Shown here piece after piece: positions 26,156 through 35,001 of a DNA stretch of 64,000 nt. The translations under genes were made by a program, and so were the position numbers. How positions within the stretch are numbered: the first letter of the stretch is position 1; each line of letters opens with the position of its first letter. The DNA is taken from contig NZ_BMKU01000003.1 of NCBI RefSeq assembly GCF_014644495.1, forward strand, positions 56,645 through 120,644. Direction: 5' to 3'. The notes below the pieces were generated by a model that had not been told where the DNA came from, did no database searches, and was given only the letters and a program-made list of their open reading frames with translations. This stretch comes from Pseudarthrobacter polychromogenes. Lineage in GTDB: Bacteria; Actinomycetota; Actinomycetes; Actinomycetales; Micrococcaceae.

Positions 26156-27099
26156 GCACTTACCTAACCGAGGAGACCACCCAGGTGACTGACGCTGCCG
26201 TTTCCACGCGCCTGAGCAGCCTGGATACCCTGGAGTCCGAGGCCATCCACATCATCCGCGAGGTTGTCGCCGAGTTCGAAAAGCCCGCCCTGCTGTTCTC
26301 CGGCGGCAAGGACTCCGTGGTGATGCTGCACCTGGCCACCAAGGCCTTCTGGCCCGGCAAGGTTCCGTTCCCCGTGCTGCACGTGGACACCGGCCACAAC
26401 TTCCCCGAGGTCATCGACTTCCGGGACCGCACCGTGGAGCGCCTGGGCCTGAAGCTCGTGGTGGGCTCCGTCCAGGAATTCATCGACCGCGGCGAGCTCG
26501 CCGAGCGCGCCGACGGCACCCGCAACCCGCTGCAGACCGTCCCGTTGCTGGACGCCATCCAGCAGAACAAGTTCGACGCCGTCTTTGGCGGCGGCCGCCG
26601 CGACGAGGACAAGGCCCGCGCCAAGGAGCGCATCCTGAGCCTCCGCGACGAGTTCGGCCAGTGGGACCCGCGCAACCAGCGCCCCGAGCTGTGGAACCTT
26701 TACAACGGCCGCCACACCGTGGGCCAGCACGTCCGTGCGTTCCCCATCAGCAACTGGACCGAGCTGGACATCTGGCGCTACATCGAGCGCGAGAACATCG
26801 AGCTGCCCGGCCTGTACTACGCCCACGAGCGCCAGGTGTTTGCCCGCGACGGCATGTGGCGGGCTGTGGGCGAGGTGTCCCAGCCGCTGCCGCACGAGGA
26901 TGTCATCACCAAGACCGTCCGCTACCGCACTGTGGGGGATATGTCCTGCACCGGCGCCGTCGAGTCCGACGCGTACACCGTGGCCGACGTTGTGGTTGAA
27001 GTCGCTGCCTCCACCCTGACCGAACGTGGCGCCACCCGTGCAGATGACCGCATCTCCGAGGCCGCCATGGAAGACCGCAAGAAGGACGGGTATTTCTAA
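26152..27099 (+). CDS. cysD: Sulfate adenylyltransferase subunit 2
   Basis: A 315-residue PP-loop ATP pyrophosphatase-type subunit that, with CysN, makes adenylyl sulfate from ATP and sulfate. The PP-loop is LLFSGGKDSVVMLHLA, followed by PVLHVDTGHNFPEVIDFRD, VFGGGRRDEDKARAKERI, FPISNWTELDIW and the C-terminal RKKDGYF. The ATG at 26152 overlaps the cysH stop by four bases; a longer in-frame frame upstream overlaps cysH and is rejected. The stop and the cysN start share one base (TAATG), consistent with equal amounts of the two subunits. Confidence 0.95.
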   Translation: MSTYLTEETTQVTDAAVSTRLSSLDTLESEAIHIIREVVAEFEKPALLFSGGKDSVVMLHLATKAFWPGKVPFPVLHVDTGHNFPEVIDFRDRTVERLGLKLVVGSVQEFIDRGELAERADGTRNPLQTVPLLDAIQQNKFDAVFGGGRRDEDKARAKERILSLRDEFGQWDPRNQRPELWNLYNGRHTVGQHVRAFPISNWTELDIWRYIERENIELPGLYYAHERQVFARDGMWRAVGEVSQPLPHEDVITKTVRYRTVGDMSCTGAVESDAYTVADVVVEVAASTLTERGATRADDRISEAAMEDRKKDGYF

Positions 27100-28508
27100 T
27101 GAGCACGATTTCCGAGATTTCGCCAGGCTCACTCACCGAAGGCCTGCCCACGACGCTCTTCCGGTTCGCCACCGCAGGATCGGTCGACGACGGCAAGTCC
27201 ACTTTGGTAGGCCGCCTCCTTCACGATTCCAAGGCCATCCTGGCTGACACGCTCGACGCCGTTGCCCGCACCTCTGCGGACCGCGGCTTCGGCGGGGAAA
27301 AGGGCGGGATTGACCTGGCCCTGCTGACCGACGGCCTGCGTGCCGAGCGCGAGCAGGGCATCACCATCGACGTGGCCTACCGCTATTTCGCCACCGACCG
27401 CCGAAGCTTCATCCTGGCCGACTGCCCCGGGCACGTGCAGTACACCAAGAACACGGTGACAGGCGCGTCCACCGCGGATGCCGTCGTCGTACTCATTGAC
27501 GCCCGCAAGGGCGTGCTGGAGCAGACCCGCCGGCACCTGTCCGTGCTGCAGCTCCTGCGCGTTGCACACGTGATCGTGGCCGTGAACAAAATCGACCTGG
27601 TGGACTTCAGCGAGGACGTGTTCCGCGAGATCGAAGCCGACGTGCAGCAGGTGGGCCGCGAACTGGGCCTGGGTTCCGATGGCATTACCGACCTGTTGGT
27701 GGTCCCCGTTTCCGCCCTCGACGGCGACAACGTGGTGGAGCGCTCCGAGCGTACCCCCTGGTACACCGGACCCGCGCTGCTCGAGGTCCTCGAGACCCTG
27801 CCCGCAGCGGATGAACTGGAAAGCCACCTGGAGAGCTTCCGCTTCCCGGTGCAGCTGGTCATCCGGCCGCAGGGCGCCCTGGCTCCGGACGCCGTCGCCG
27901 GCGGCCTGGATGTGGAGGCCTACCGTGACTACCGCGCGTACGCCGGCCAGATCACCGAAGGCTCCGTCAAGGTGGGGGACAAGGTCTCCGTCCTGACTCC
28001 CGGCCAGGACCCCCGCACCACCACGGTGGTGGGCATCGACTTCGCCGGCTCCTCGCTGGAGGAAGCCGCCGCCCCGCAGTCCGTGGCAATCCGCCTGGCC
28101 GAGGAGTTCGACGTGGCCCGCGGCGACACCATCGCCGCCGCAGGCACCGTCCGCGAAGCCTCAGCCGATTTGTACGCGTCGCTGTGCTGGCTGTCCCCGA
28201 AGCCGCTCCGGGAGGGCCAGAAGGTGCTGGTCAAGCACGGCACCCGCACCGTCCAGGCCTTGGTCCGCAACGTCGGCGGCAAGCTTGACCTTGCCTCCTT
28301 CAAGCTGGAACCGGCGTCCACCCTGGAACTCAACGACATTGGCAACGCGCAGCTCCGGCTCGCCGCGCCGCTGCCGCTGGAGAACTACCTCCACCACCGC
28401 CGCACCGGAGCGTTCCTGGTGATCGACCCGCTGGACGGCAACACCCTCGCCGCCGGACTGGTCAAGGACCACCCGGGCGACCACGAGGACGAGCGCTACA
28501 GCATCTGA
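27099..28508 (+). CDS. cysN: Sulfate adenylyltransferase subunit 1 (GTPase)
   Basis: A 469-residue GTPase of the elongation-factor family that drives APS formation by CysD. G1 is GSVDDGKST, G3 is DCPGHVQYTKN, G4 is NKIDLVDF; the effector segment EREQGITIDVAYRYF is intact. Two beta-barrel domains follow from about residue 240. There is no APS kinase domain at the C-terminus, so this is CysN and not the fused CysNC. This agrees with the APS-type reductase next to it, which needs no PAPS. A terminator follows at 28520-28586. Confidence 0.95.
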   Translation: MSTISEISPGSLTEGLPTTLFRFATAGSVDDGKSTLVGRLLHDSKAILADTLDAVARTSADRGFGGEKGGIDLALLTDGLRAEREQGITIDVAYRYFATDRRSFILADCPGHVQYTKNTVTGASTADAVVVLIDARKGVLEQTRRHLSVLQLLRVAHVIVAVNKIDLVDFSEDVFREIEADVQQVGRELGLGSDGITDLLVVPVSALDGDNVVERSERTPWYTGPALLEVLETLPAADELESHLESFRFPVQLVIRPQGALAPDAVAGGLDVEAYRDYRAYAGQITEGSVKVGDKVSVLTPGQDPRTTTVVGIDFAGSSLEEAAAPQSVAIRLAEEFDVARGDTIAAAGTVREASADLYASLCWLSPKPLREGQKVLVKHGTRTVQALVRNVGGKLDLASFKLEPASTLELNDIGNAQLRLAAPLPLENYLHHRRTGAFLVIDPLDGNTLAAGLVKDHPGDHEDERYSI

Positions 28509-28519
28509 TTTCCCCTGAT

Positions 28520-28586
28520 ACCGCGGCTTGTTCGCAGATCCTGGCCTTGATGGTTCGGATCCGCGAACAGGCCGCGGTTTTGTTGT
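28520..28586 (+). terminator. Intrinsic terminator of the cys operon
   Basis: A 22-bp stem (28520-28541 with 28557-28578, two mismatches, one a possible wobble) is followed by TTTTGTTGTC. It lies 11 bases after the cysN stop. The rest of the gap to 28739 shows no other element. Confidence 0.88.
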
Positions 28587-28739
28587 CTTCGGCGGTGAGT
28601 ACCGGCAGCAGCCATCAGTGCTGCCCTGTTCAAATGCAAGTACTCGCTACTCGTGCGGGCGGCTGCGCCACCACGACTTAATGGTCAACGGGGGGCACGA
28701 GCTTCCTTTGGATCTGGACGCAACACCTCAGGAGGCATA

Positions 28740-29519
28740 ATGCCGGCCATTAAAGAGTGGAAAACCCGGGCGGCTGAGCATCTCCGGCGAGACTCCGAGG
28801 ACTGGAGGATCGAACCCCGCCATGAGCGGCTTCTCATACTGATCCCGTTCATCATCGCCGTGGTGGTGGCGGCAACCCTTCCGTTCAAGGACTTCTACCT
28901 CTGGCTGGTTAACGAGGACTCCGTTGTCGAATGGCTGCAGTTCGCGTGCCTGCTGGCGGCAAGCATCTTCCTGCCCCTCATCACCGTGTACCTGGTCCGT
29001 GCCAAACGCTGGGGCATGGCTGTGCTCTATGGGGTTGTCACGCTGGGGGTCTGGTTCCTGACGGGCGAGGAGATCTCCTGGGGCCAGCGAATCTTCGGCT
29101 GGGCCACACCCGAGTCCCTCAACGAGGTCAACCGCCAGGGCGAAACCACAGTGCACAACATCCGCGGCGTGCAGGAACTGGTCCCCGCGGCCATGCTCCT
29201 TGCGAGCCTCTACGGCGCCTGTGCCCCGCTGGTATGGACTGCCGTTGGAAAACGGTGGAAGCATCTGAAGAACAGGCGCCTGCTGGTCCCGCCGCTGTGC
29301 CTGGTGCCCGCCTTCGCGCTGGCCGCCGGCTACCGCCTGTTCCGCCTGCTGATCTGGCCGGAGCCCACGTTCGTCATCTCGGAGTATGCCGAGGCGATGG
29401 AGCTGTCCCTCTACCTGGGGCTCGCCATGTTCTGTTGGTACAACCTGCGCCTGCTGCGTGAGCCGCAGGCGGGGCCTGGCCGGAACCAGACCCGGGGCCT
29501 GCACCGCAAGGCGGCGTAG
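28740..29519 (+). CDS. Conserved membrane protein with EEISWGQ motif
   Basis: A 259-residue protein with about six membrane helices and a basic N-terminus. Its most striking part is a hydrophilic loop, GEEISWGQRIFGW followed by NEVNRQGETTVHN, with acidic, Trp, Gln, Asn and His residues clustered as in an active or metal-binding site. I recognise this motif from widespread bacterial membrane proteins without known function. The ATG at 28740 has a good AGGAGG site, which rules out the longer upstream frame. It is monocistronic, 13 bases before a convergent SRPBCC gene. Confidence 0.75.
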   Translation: MPAIKEWKTRAAEHLRRDSEDWRIEPRHERLLILIPFIIAVVVAATLPFKDFYLWLVNEDSVVEWLQFACLLAASIFLPLITVYLVRAKRWGMAVLYGVVTLGVWFLTGEEISWGQRIFGWATPESLNEVNRQGETTVHNIRGVQELVPAAMLLASLYGACAPLVWTAVGKRWKHLKNRRLLVPPLCLVPAFALAAGYRLFRLLIWPEPTFVISEYAEAMELSLYLGLAMFCWYNLRLLREPQAGPGRNQTRGLHRKAA

Positions 29520-29532
29520 GGTTCCAGACCCC

Positions 29533-29964
29533 TCATGGCTCCAGGATGGTCTTGAGTTTCTGCAGGTCCTTGCGGGTTTCCCGGCGGATCATCGGTGCCA
29601 TGAACAGCCCCGCCAGCTTCGAGAAACCCGAGGGGCTCCCGGTGTTGCCAAGCGTCATGCGCGTCCCGCCGTCGTCGTCCGTCCAGGTGTAGGTGGTCTG
29701 CATGGGGAACGGGCCCTGCGCCGTCCGCATGACGAGCCGCTCGCCGGGGACATAGTCCACGAACTCATAGGTGTAGTTGAGCTCGCGGCCCAGGAACTTT
29801 GCCGTGAAGGCCACCTTGGAGCCGGTGCCCAGCGGTCCGGCGGTCAGGCGCTGCGACCTGTGGATGTTGGCGTACCACGTGGGGGCGTTGTCCGGGTTGG
29901 CCGCATAGTCCGCCACCTCCGCGCGCGGCCTGCGGATGAGGATGCAGGTCTGGACGTTCACCAT
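29533..29964 (-). CDS. SRPBCC-family (polyketide cyclase-like) protein
   Basis: A 143-residue START-like protein: ILIRRPRAEVADYAANPDNAPTW at the N-terminus, SKVAFTAKFLGRELNYTYEF in the middle strands and a long C-terminal helix with RRETRKDLQKLKTIL. This is the pattern of the polyketide cyclase/dehydrase group (COG3832-like), which binds hydrophobic ligands; no catalytic residues are evident. It is divergent from rtcB and has no obvious partner. Five START-like proteins or domains occur in this window, so family membership says little about its role. Confidence 0.82.
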   Translation of the reverse strand: MVNVQTCILIRRPRAEVADYAANPDNAPTWYANIHRSQRLTAGPLGTGSKVAFTAKFLGRELNYTYEFVDYVPGERLVMRTAQGPFPMQTTYTWTDDDGGTRMTLGNTGSPSGFSKLAGLFMAPMIRRETRKDLQKLKTILEP

Positions 29965-30061
29965 ACGTGCGTCTCCTTGTCAGGGTGGACCGGCCAGGCG
30001 GTCTGCCCGGGGTTAGCCTAGGAACCACGTTAGTCCCCAGCCGTCCCGTGGGAGGCCCCGC

Positions 30062-31228
<1,167 letters not shown>

Positions 31229-31373
31229 GCCGGTACCTGGAGCGCGCGCGTTCGCCGGAACGGTGCCACGGCGCCGGAGCGGAACGGCGAGCAGGTACCG
31301 TTCCGGCGACCCCGGCGAACAGTGTCCGAATATGACGCTAGATGAACCCGCGTGACCCCCCGTTTCCGCGTCA

Positions 31374-31402
31374 TTGAACGGGTTTGGGGCACTCCCTATG
31401 GT
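31374..31402 (+). promoter_or_regulatory. Sigma70-like promoter of the sulfonate transporter operon
   Basis: TTGAAC (31374-31379) and TATGGT (31397-31402) are separated by 17 bases. A start site about seven bases later would fall on or next to the ATG at 31409, so the message could be leaderless. Upstream, TATGACGC at 31331-31338 resembles a motif found before the sulfite reductase and cysG genes. Confidence 0.5.
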
Positions 31403-31408
31403 GAAACA

Positions 31409-32554
31409 ATGACTAGTTCCAAGCCCGGGATGACCCGCATCGTGGCAGGCGAAAGCGCGGTACCCAAGCGCAAGCGTGCCATCGAGGCTGCCCTGGCCAT
31501 CGGGCTGGTCCTGCTGATCGCCGTCGGCGCCCTGGTGGCCTCCACCGTTTCACGCAACACGGAGGCGCAGGCCGCCGAACCCACCCCCGCCGCCGAGCTC
31601 AAACTGGGCTACTTCGGCAACGTCACCCACGCCCCCGCGCTGGTGGGCATCAAGCAGGGCTTTCTGGCCGAAGCCCTGGGCAGCACCGCGCTCAGCACCG
31701 AGACGTTCAATGCCGGGCCCGCGGCCATCGAGGCCTTGAACGCCGGTGCCATCGACGCCGCCTACATCGGCCCCAACCCGGCCATCAACTCCTTCGTCAA
31801 GAGCCAGGGCCAGTCCGTGCGCATCATCGCCGGCGCCGCCGCAGGCGGTGCACAGCTGGTGGTCAAGCCGGAGATCAACTCCGCCGCGGACCTCAAGGGC
31901 AGGACCCTCGCCTCCCCGCAGCTCGGCGGCACCCAGGACGTGGCCCTCCGCTCCTGGCTTGCCTCCGAGGGGTACCAGACCAACGTGGACGGCAGCGGCG
32001 ACGTGGCCATCAACCCCACGGAGAACGCGCAGACGCTCAAGCTCTTCCAGGACGGAAAGCTCGACGGCGCGTGGTTGCCTGAGCCATGGGCCTCGCGGCT
32101 GGTGCTCCAGGCCGGAGCGAAGGTGCTGGTGGACGAAAAGGACCTCTGGGACGGGACCGCCACGGGCAAGCCCGGCGAGTTCCCCACCACCGTCCTGATC
32201 GTGAACCAGAAGTTCGCCGCCGACCACCCGGACACCGTCAAGGCACTCCTGGCCGGCCACGCGGAGTCGGTGGCCTGGCTGAACGAGGCCCCCGCCGCGG
32301 AAAAGGCAAGCGTCATCAACTCGGCACTGCAGGAATCGGCCGGGGCAGCCCTGGCAGATGATGTCCTGGCCCGGTCCCTGGCCAACATCACCTTCACCCT
32401 GGACCCGCTGGCCGGAAGCTACCCGCGGCTGCTCGAGGACGGCGTCGAGGCCGGCACCACCAAGCAGGCCGACATCACCGGCCTCTTCGACCTCCGGCCG
32501 CTCAACGGAGTCTCAGCAACCAAGATTTCAGCAGCCGGCCTCGGCCAGGACTGA
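31409..32554 (+). CDS. ssuA: Sulfonate/taurine-type ABC transporter, binding protein
   Basis: A 381-residue binding protein of the SsuA/TauA (NMT1-like) family. A basic start is followed by one hydrophobic segment (residues 26-46) without a lipobox cysteine, so it may be membrane-anchored or cleaved at AQA. Family blocks are LKLGYFGNVTHAPALVGIKQG, FNAGPAAIEALNAGAIDAAYIG, LKGRTLASPQLGGTQDVALRSWL and GAWLPEPWA. It heads an operon with an ATPase and a permease. The likely substrates are aliphatic sulfonates, given the sulfur genes on both sides; nitrate or another anion is the alternative. No clear Shine-Dalgarno is present. Confidence 0.86.
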   Translation: MTSSKPGMTRIVAGESAVPKRKRAIEAALAIGLVLLIAVGALVASTVSRNTEAQAAEPTPAAELKLGYFGNVTHAPALVGIKQGFLAEALGSTALSTETFNAGPAAIEALNAGAIDAAYIGPNPAINSFVKSQGQSVRIIAGAAAGGAQLVVKPEINSAADLKGRTLASPQLGGTQDVALRSWLASEGYQTNVDGSGDVAINPTENAQTLKLFQDGKLDGAWLPEPWASRLVLQAGAKVLVDEKDLWDGTATGKPGEFPTTVLIVNQKFAADHPDTVKALLAGHAESVAWLNEAPAAEKASVINSALQESAGAALADDVLARSLANITFTLDPLAGSYPRLLEDGVEAGTTKQADITGLFDLRPLNGVSATKISAAGLGQD

Positions 32555-32581
32555 TCCACCCACCAACTTAAGGACGGCACC

Positions 32582-33307
32582 ATGCCAGTCGTACTGGAAC
32601 ACCTGGGCAAGCGCTTCGGCGACGGCGCCCCGGTACTGGACGACGTCAACGCCACCATCGGGCAGGGCGAGTTCGTTGCCCTCCTCGGTGCCTCCGGCTG
32701 CGGCAAATCCACCCTGCTGAACATCATCGCGGGACTGGAGCCGCCGTCGTCGGGCGCCCTGGAGGTGCCCAGCGACGGTGCCGCCTTTATGTTCCAGGAC
32801 GCCGCACTGTTCCCCTGGCTCACCGCCCGGGAGAACATCGAACTGGCACTGAAACTTCGCGGCGTGGGCAAGGCCGACCGCAAAACCAAGGCCCAGGAGC
32901 TCCTGGAACTGGTGCACCTGGGCGCGGCAGGGGACAAGCGCCCGCACGAGCTTTCCGGCGGCATGCGGCAGCGCGTGTCCCTGGCGAGGTCACTCGCGCA
33001 GGACCGGCAACTGCTCCTGATGGACGAGCCCTTCGCCGCCCTGGACGCCATCACCCGCGACCTGCTGCACGATGAGCTGGAGCGGATCTGGAAGGAAACC
33101 GGGCGCACCATCGTCTTTGTGACCCACAACGTCCGCGAAGCCGTCCGGCTGGGCCAGCGCGTGCTGCTGCTGTCCTCCCGCCCCGGCCGCGTGGTCCAGG
33201 AATGGGCCGTCACCGAGGAACACCGCACCGACGCCGGACTCGCCGGCCAGCTGACCGGGGTCATCACCGCCCGGCTCCGGGAGGAGATCCGCCGCCATGC
33301 CAAGTAA
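32582..33307 (+). CDS. ssuB: Sulfonate-type ABC transporter, ATP-binding protein
   Basis: A 241-residue ABC ATPase of the SsuB/TauB/NrtD group. Walker A is GASGCGKST, the Q-loop MFQDAALFPWLTARENIEL, the signature LSGGMRQRV, Walker B LLLMDEPFAALDA, and the switch histidine FVTHNVREAVRLGQRV. The FPWLT sequence after the Q-loop is typical of nitrate/sulfonate/taurine importers. It starts 27 bases after the binding-protein gene and its last 11 bases overlap the permease start, consistent with one operon and coupled translation. Confidence 0.9.
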   Translation: MPVVLEHLGKRFGDGAPVLDDVNATIGQGEFVALLGASGCGKSTLLNIIAGLEPPSSGALEVPSDGAAFMFQDAALFPWLTARENIELALKLRGVGKADRKTKAQELLELVHLGAAGDKRPHELSGGMRQRVSLARSLAQDRQLLLMDEPFAALDAITRDLLHDELERIWKETGRTIVFVTHNVREAVRLGQRVLLLSSRPGRVVQEWAVTEEHRTDAGLAGQLTGVITARLREEIRRHAK

Positions 33308-34244
33308 CCCAACGCCCCTGGCTGAAGCTTCCGCCGAACCCGCCGAACCCCGGCACATCCACGCCGCACTCACCCGGACCTCCACCGGCAATGAGGACCT
33401 GCGGGAACTCGAATCCGGGCTGGACTCCCTGCAGTCCGACGCCGCACGCAAGAACCGCATCGACTGGAGCCGCATCCTGCTGCCCATCGCCGCGCTCGTA
33501 ATACTGGTCCTGATCTGGCAGTTCTACGTCTCGCTCGGCCTGAAGCGCCGCGACCAGGTGCCGGGCCCGATGGACGTGCTGGGCCAAATGGGTGTCCTCT
33601 GGAGCGAGGGCAAAGTGCAGGAATCCGTATGGACGTCACTGCAGCGCGGGCTGGTTGGCTTCATCATTTCGGTGGCCATCGCCACGCCCGTGGGCCTCCT
33701 GCTGGCACAGGTCGCACCGCTGCGCCGGGCCTTTGGTCCGCTGATTTCCGGGCTTCAGGTGCTGCCGTCGGTTGCCTGGGTCCCGGCGGCCATCATCTGG
33801 TTCGGCCTCACCGATGCCACCGTGTACTTCGTGGTGTTCATGGGCGCCATCCCGTCCATCATCAACGGCCTGATCTCCGGCGTGGACCAGATCCCGCCGC
33901 AGTACCGGCGCGTTGGTACCGTCCTGGGCGCGTCCCGCCTGGAGATGGCGCTGCAGATCATCCTCCCCGCAGCGTTGCCCGGCTACCTCGGCGGCCTGAA
34001 GCAGGGGTGGGCCTTCTCCTGGCGGTCCCTCATGGCGGCGGAAATCATCGCCGTGGGCGGCACCATCGGCTTCGGCCTCGGCTCCCTGCTGGACCAGGGA
34101 AGGCAGCTGTCCGACATGGCCGTGGTGATGTCAGCGATCCTGCTGATCCTCGCCGTGGGCATCCTGATCGAACTGCTGGTCTTCGGGCCCATCGAGAAGC
34201 GCCTCCTCCGCAGCCGCGGGCTCCTGGCCGGCAGCACCCGCTAG
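33297..34244 (+). CDS. ssuC: Sulfonate-type ABC transporter, permease
   Basis: A 315-residue permease of the SsuC/TauC group. About 60 polar N-terminal residues precede the first membrane helix (IAALVILVLIWQFYVSLGL). The EAA loop is RRVGTVLGASRLEMALQIILPAALPGYLGGL, read here as GASRLEMALQIILPAALPGY, followed by GWAFSWRSLMAAEII. The ATG lies inside the ATPase gene, overlapping by 11 bases. A terminator and palindrome D follow the stop, so this closes the operon. Confidence 0.9.
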   Translation: MPSNPTPLAEASAEPAEPRHIHAALTRTSTGNEDLRELESGLDSLQSDAARKNRIDWSRILLPIAALVILVLIWQFYVSLGLKRRDQVPGPMDVLGQMGVLWSEGKVQESVWTSLQRGLVGFIISVAIATPVGLLLAQVAPLRRAFGPLISGLQVLPSVAWVPAAIIWFGLTDATVYFVVFMGAIPSIINGLISGVDQIPPQYRRVGTVLGASRLEMALQIILPAALPGYLGGLKQGWAFSWRSLMAAEIIAVGGTIGFGLGSLLDQGRQLSDMAVVMSAILLILAVGILIELLVFGPIEKRLLRSRGLLAGSTR

Positions 34245-34267
34245 CAGCCCCGCCTTACGCACCCCGC

Positions 34268-34300
34268 AAAGCCCGACGCCGCCTCCCGCCGTCGGGCTTT
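34268..34300 (+). terminator. Intrinsic terminator of the sulfonate operon
   Basis: An 11-bp stem AAAGCCCGACG (34268-34278) pairs exactly with 34290-34300, with an 11-base loop. It lies 23 bases after the permease stop. The T run is inside the 3' arm (CTTT). Confidence 0.75.
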
Positions 34301-34310
34301 GCCGTGTCCG

Positions 34311-34411
34311 CCGCCGCAAATGCGTAACTTCTGACCGCCCGGGGCTGCCCCGCCGCGCGGTTTCGCGGGCACCATCCTGCACGAGGCCCAAAAGTTGCGC
34401 ATTTGCGGCGG
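34311..34411. repeat. 23-bp inverted repeat around a GC-rich core (palindrome D)
   Basis: Arms CCGCCGCAAATGCGTAACTT... (34311-34333) and 34389-34411 are complementary at 21 of 23 positions; both differences are compatible with G-U pairs in RNA. The 55-base centre is GC-rich. It stands between the sulfonate operon terminator and the next gene and has no second copy in this window. Confidence 0.7.
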
Positions 34412-34463
34412 ATCCGGGTGGTGGGGACCCGGATGGTCAGGGCCCGAGTGGCAGACTGGCCCC

Positions 34464-34910
34464 ATGACCACCAGCTTTGTCTGCCGAACCGCGTCAGCCA
34501 TGCCCCCGGAGCGGCTGTTCGACCTGGCCCGCAGCGTCGACGCCCACGTGGAGTCCCAGAAGGGCTCTGGGGAGCGGGCGGTGGCCGGGGTGACGTCAGG
34601 GCTGATCGGTGCGGGGCAGGAGGTCACCTGGCGGGCACGGCACTTCGGGATTCCGCTCACCATGACCAGCCGCGTCACCCATGTGGACATCCCCCGCAGC
34701 TTCACGGACGAGCAGGTCCGCGGCCCGTTCAGGTCCTTCCGCCACATCCACGAATTCGAGGCCACGCCCGGCGGCTGCATCATGACGGACCGGGTGGTGT
34801 TCACGGCGCCGTTCGGGCTCCTGGGCCGCGCGGCCGGGAAGCTGGTCCTGCGCCCATACCTGCAGCGGCTCATCCGCGACCGGGGGCGGTTCCTGGCGAG
34901 CCTGGAGTGA
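34464..34910 (+). CDS. SRPBCC-family protein (COG4276-like)
   Basis: A 148-residue START-like protein. The start is MTTSFVCRTAS; then PPERLFDLARSVDAHVESQ, GLIGAGQEVTWRARHFGIPL, TSRVTHVDIPRSFTDEQVRGPF, FRHIHEFEATPGGCIMTDRVVF and a C-terminal R-x-L-I-R-D-R helix. This is the pattern of the COG4276 group of ligand-binding SRPBCC proteins, whose function is not known. ATG 34464 is used; the longer frame upstream runs into palindrome D. It stands alone before cysG. Confidence 0.82.
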   Translation: MTTSFVCRTASAMPPERLFDLARSVDAHVESQKGSGERAVAGVTSGLIGAGQEVTWRARHFGIPLTMTSRVTHVDIPRSFTDEQVRGPFRSFRHIHEFEATPGGCIMTDRVVFTAPFGLLGRAAGKLVLRPYLQRLIRDRGRFLASLE

Positions 34911-35001
34911 CGGCCCGCAGTATGTGACGCAGCGTTACCTTACGTGAACTGGTGTTGCTGCGCCGTTGTTGGCATATGTGACGCCGCCCTACCGTTGATT
35001 C

